Shown in pieces: positions 20,991-21,683 of a stretch of 21,683 bases of DNA. The notes under the pieces are model-generated. The model searched no databases. It had not been told where the DNA came from and saw nothing but the letters and a program-made list of their open reading frames with translations. The position numbers and the translations under genes were made by a program. Numbering within the stretch: position 1 is the stretch's first letter; every line of letters begins with the position of its first letter. Source of the stretch: Acetobacteraceae bacterium (GTDB lineage Bacteria > Pseudomonadota > Alphaproteobacteria > Acetobacterales > Acetobacteraceae); the NCBI GenBank assembly GCA_003506895.1, contig DNXO01000028.1, positions 9,091-30,773 of the forward strand, read 5' to 3'.

Positions 20991-21124
20991 CCCACCTTCC
21001 GTACATCGCCGCGTCCTATGTGCTGGCCCTTGGTGTACCGCTTTTCTTCGCAATCGGCACCGCCTTCCGACTGCGCTATGCCAAGCGCCGCCTCGCAGTT
21101 ATCGATCCCCGGGGCACACGGTGA
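20987..21124 (+). CDS. ccmD: Haem exporter protein CcmD (small membrane protein)
   Basis: This 45-residue protein is too short to stand out but is well placed. It starts at the ATG overlapping the ccmC stop and ends in a TGA that overlaps the ccmE GTG (21121-21124). It has one transmembrane helix (IAASYVLALGVPLFFAIGTAF) followed by the basic RLRYAKRRLAVID typical of CcmD. CcmD stabilises CcmE in the CcmABCD complex and helps release haem-bound CcmE. Identification rests on length, topology and position between ccmC and ccmE, since the family is weakly conserved. Confidence 0.88.
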   Translation: MTHLPYIAASYVLALGVPLFFAIGTAFRLRYAKRRLAVIDPRGTR

Positions 21125-21615
21125 AGCGCAAGACCAAGCGACTGCTGATCCTGCTTGCATGTGGCGCGGGCTTGGCGTCCGCCGCGGGCCTGACTCTGTC
21201 GGCATTCAGCGACAACCTGGTGTTCTTCGTTTCGCCGTCCGATTTGGGAAAGAGCACGCCCAACGGCCGGCAGATGCGCCTGGGCGGAATGGTCGAGCAA
21301 GGCACGGTCGAGCGTACATCCGGTGGCCATGCCGGAGCCCGGTTCAAGGTCACTGACGGGAAGGCCGACGTGTTAGTAACCTACAATGGCCTGCTACCAG
21401 ATCTGTTCCGTGAGGGGCAGGGTGTTGTGGTGCTCGGTGTCGAACAGCCTGATGGCGTGTTCAAGGCCTCCGAAGTGCTGGCCAAGCACGACGAGAATTA
21501 TATGCCTAAGGAGGTCGTGGACGCGCTGAAAAAGTCCGGTGAATGGAACCCCGCGAGCGGATCGCCACCGCCGAACGCGGTGTGGAACGCGCCCGGGAAG
21601 CCGGCGGGTTCGTAG
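21121..21615 (+). CDS. ccmE: Periplasmic haem chaperone CcmE
   Basis: This 164-residue membrane-anchored haem chaperone starts at the GTG overlapping the ccmD stop. An N-terminal anchor (MKRKTKRLLILLACGAGLASAAGLTLSAF) precedes the periplasmic OB-fold. The fold shows LVFFVSPSDL, RQMRLGGMVEQGTVER and VLVTYNGLLPDLFREGQGVVVLG. The covalent haem-binding His123 is in the signature KHDENYMPKEV with Tyr127. The C-terminus is a short disordered Gly/Pro-rich tail. Length is normal. It transfers haem from CcmC to CcmF/H for attachment to apocytochrome c. ccmF does not begin within the 68 bp left in the window. Confidence 0.97.
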   Translation: MKRKTKRLLILLACGAGLASAAGLTLSAFSDNLVFFVSPSDLGKSTPNGRQMRLGGMVEQGTVERTSGGHAGARFKVTDGKADVLVTYNGLLPDLFREGQGVVVLGVEQPDGVFKASEVLAKHDENYMPKEVVDALKKSGEWNPASGSPPPNAVWNAPGKPAGS

Positions 21616-21683
21616 GCACGCTAACCCACCCAATTTTGTACCAACCCGCGTTGACATTAGGCTGTAGAAGTCTCGACTTAAAC

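Noticed and set aside
21651..21683. TTGACA at 21651 as a promoter for a gene to the right
   Set aside because: No -10 box lies at 16-18 bp spacing and the window ends before any gene; support is insufficient.
1..21683. Mobile elements, CRISPR arrays, tRNA or rRNA genes
   Set aside because: I saw no transposase, integrase, repeated spacer array or tRNA-like cloverleaf. Base composition looks even throughout, so no sign of recent transfer was noted.

Overview
This is a GC-rich stretch that is dense with genes and mostly co-oriented. It looks like the chromosome of an alphaproteobacterium, most likely Rhodospirillales-like. The grounds are the alphaproteobacterial style of RpoB/L7/L12, the system I-type cytochrome c maturation genes (ccmCDE), the Liv-type ABC transporter, and the rubrerythrin/Fe-S protein/DUF3501 trio. 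The taxonomic call is an inference from gene content, because no rRNA is present. I saw no tRNA, rRNA, CRISPR, insertion sequence or prophage.

Positions 1-4268 (minus strand) hold the ribosomal protein/RNA polymerase block rplK-rplA-rplJ-rplL-rpoB. rpoB runs off the left edge inside the rifampicin-resistance region. A good sigma70-type promoter (4361-4389), a structured rplK leader, a roughly 295-bp structured rplJ leader and two hairpins between rplL and rpoB fit the classical regulation of this operon. nusG/secE, which usually precede rplK, are absent. A divergent three-gene set lies there instead (4506-6106): a 4-TM protein of unknown function, a secreted SGNH/GDSL hydrolase and a DUF1330 protein.

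Positions 6137-15784 are a quinate/shikimate-to-protocatechuate catabolic island. A TetR regulator is followed by a convergent QSDH-type quinate/shikimate dehydrogenase. Divergent from that gene runs pcaH-pcaG (protocatechuate 3,4-dioxygenase), quiC (3-dehydroshikimate dehydratase with an HPPD-like C-terminal half), a periplasmic binding protein, livH, and an unusual 832-residue LivM-LivG-LivF triple fusion. Together these would import a hydroaromatic or aromatic acid, oxidise and dehydrate it to protocatechuate, and cleave the ring to beta-carboxymuconate. The later steps of the pathway are not in the window. A shared 11-bp motif (ACTAAC[C/T]GGTT) sits upstream of both tetR and the aroE/pcaH divergent promoter and is the likely TetR operator.

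Positions 16120-18552 hold rubrerythrin (no rubredoxin domain), a two-cluster CCG-type Fe-S oxidoreductase and DUF3501, probably a peroxide-reducing electron chain. This conserved but poorly described set is the best candidate here for an undercharacterised system. Positions 18590-20146 encode a thiolase-fold protein that lacks the nucleophilic Cys, with its Zn-ribbon/OB-fold (DUF35) partner, probably a lyase/aldolase-type complex. Positions 20214-21615 are ccmC-ccmD-ccmE in overlapping order, without ccmA/ccmB alongside. Strong intercistronic hairpins occur after the two genes expected to be most highly expressed, the binding protein and rubrerythrin.
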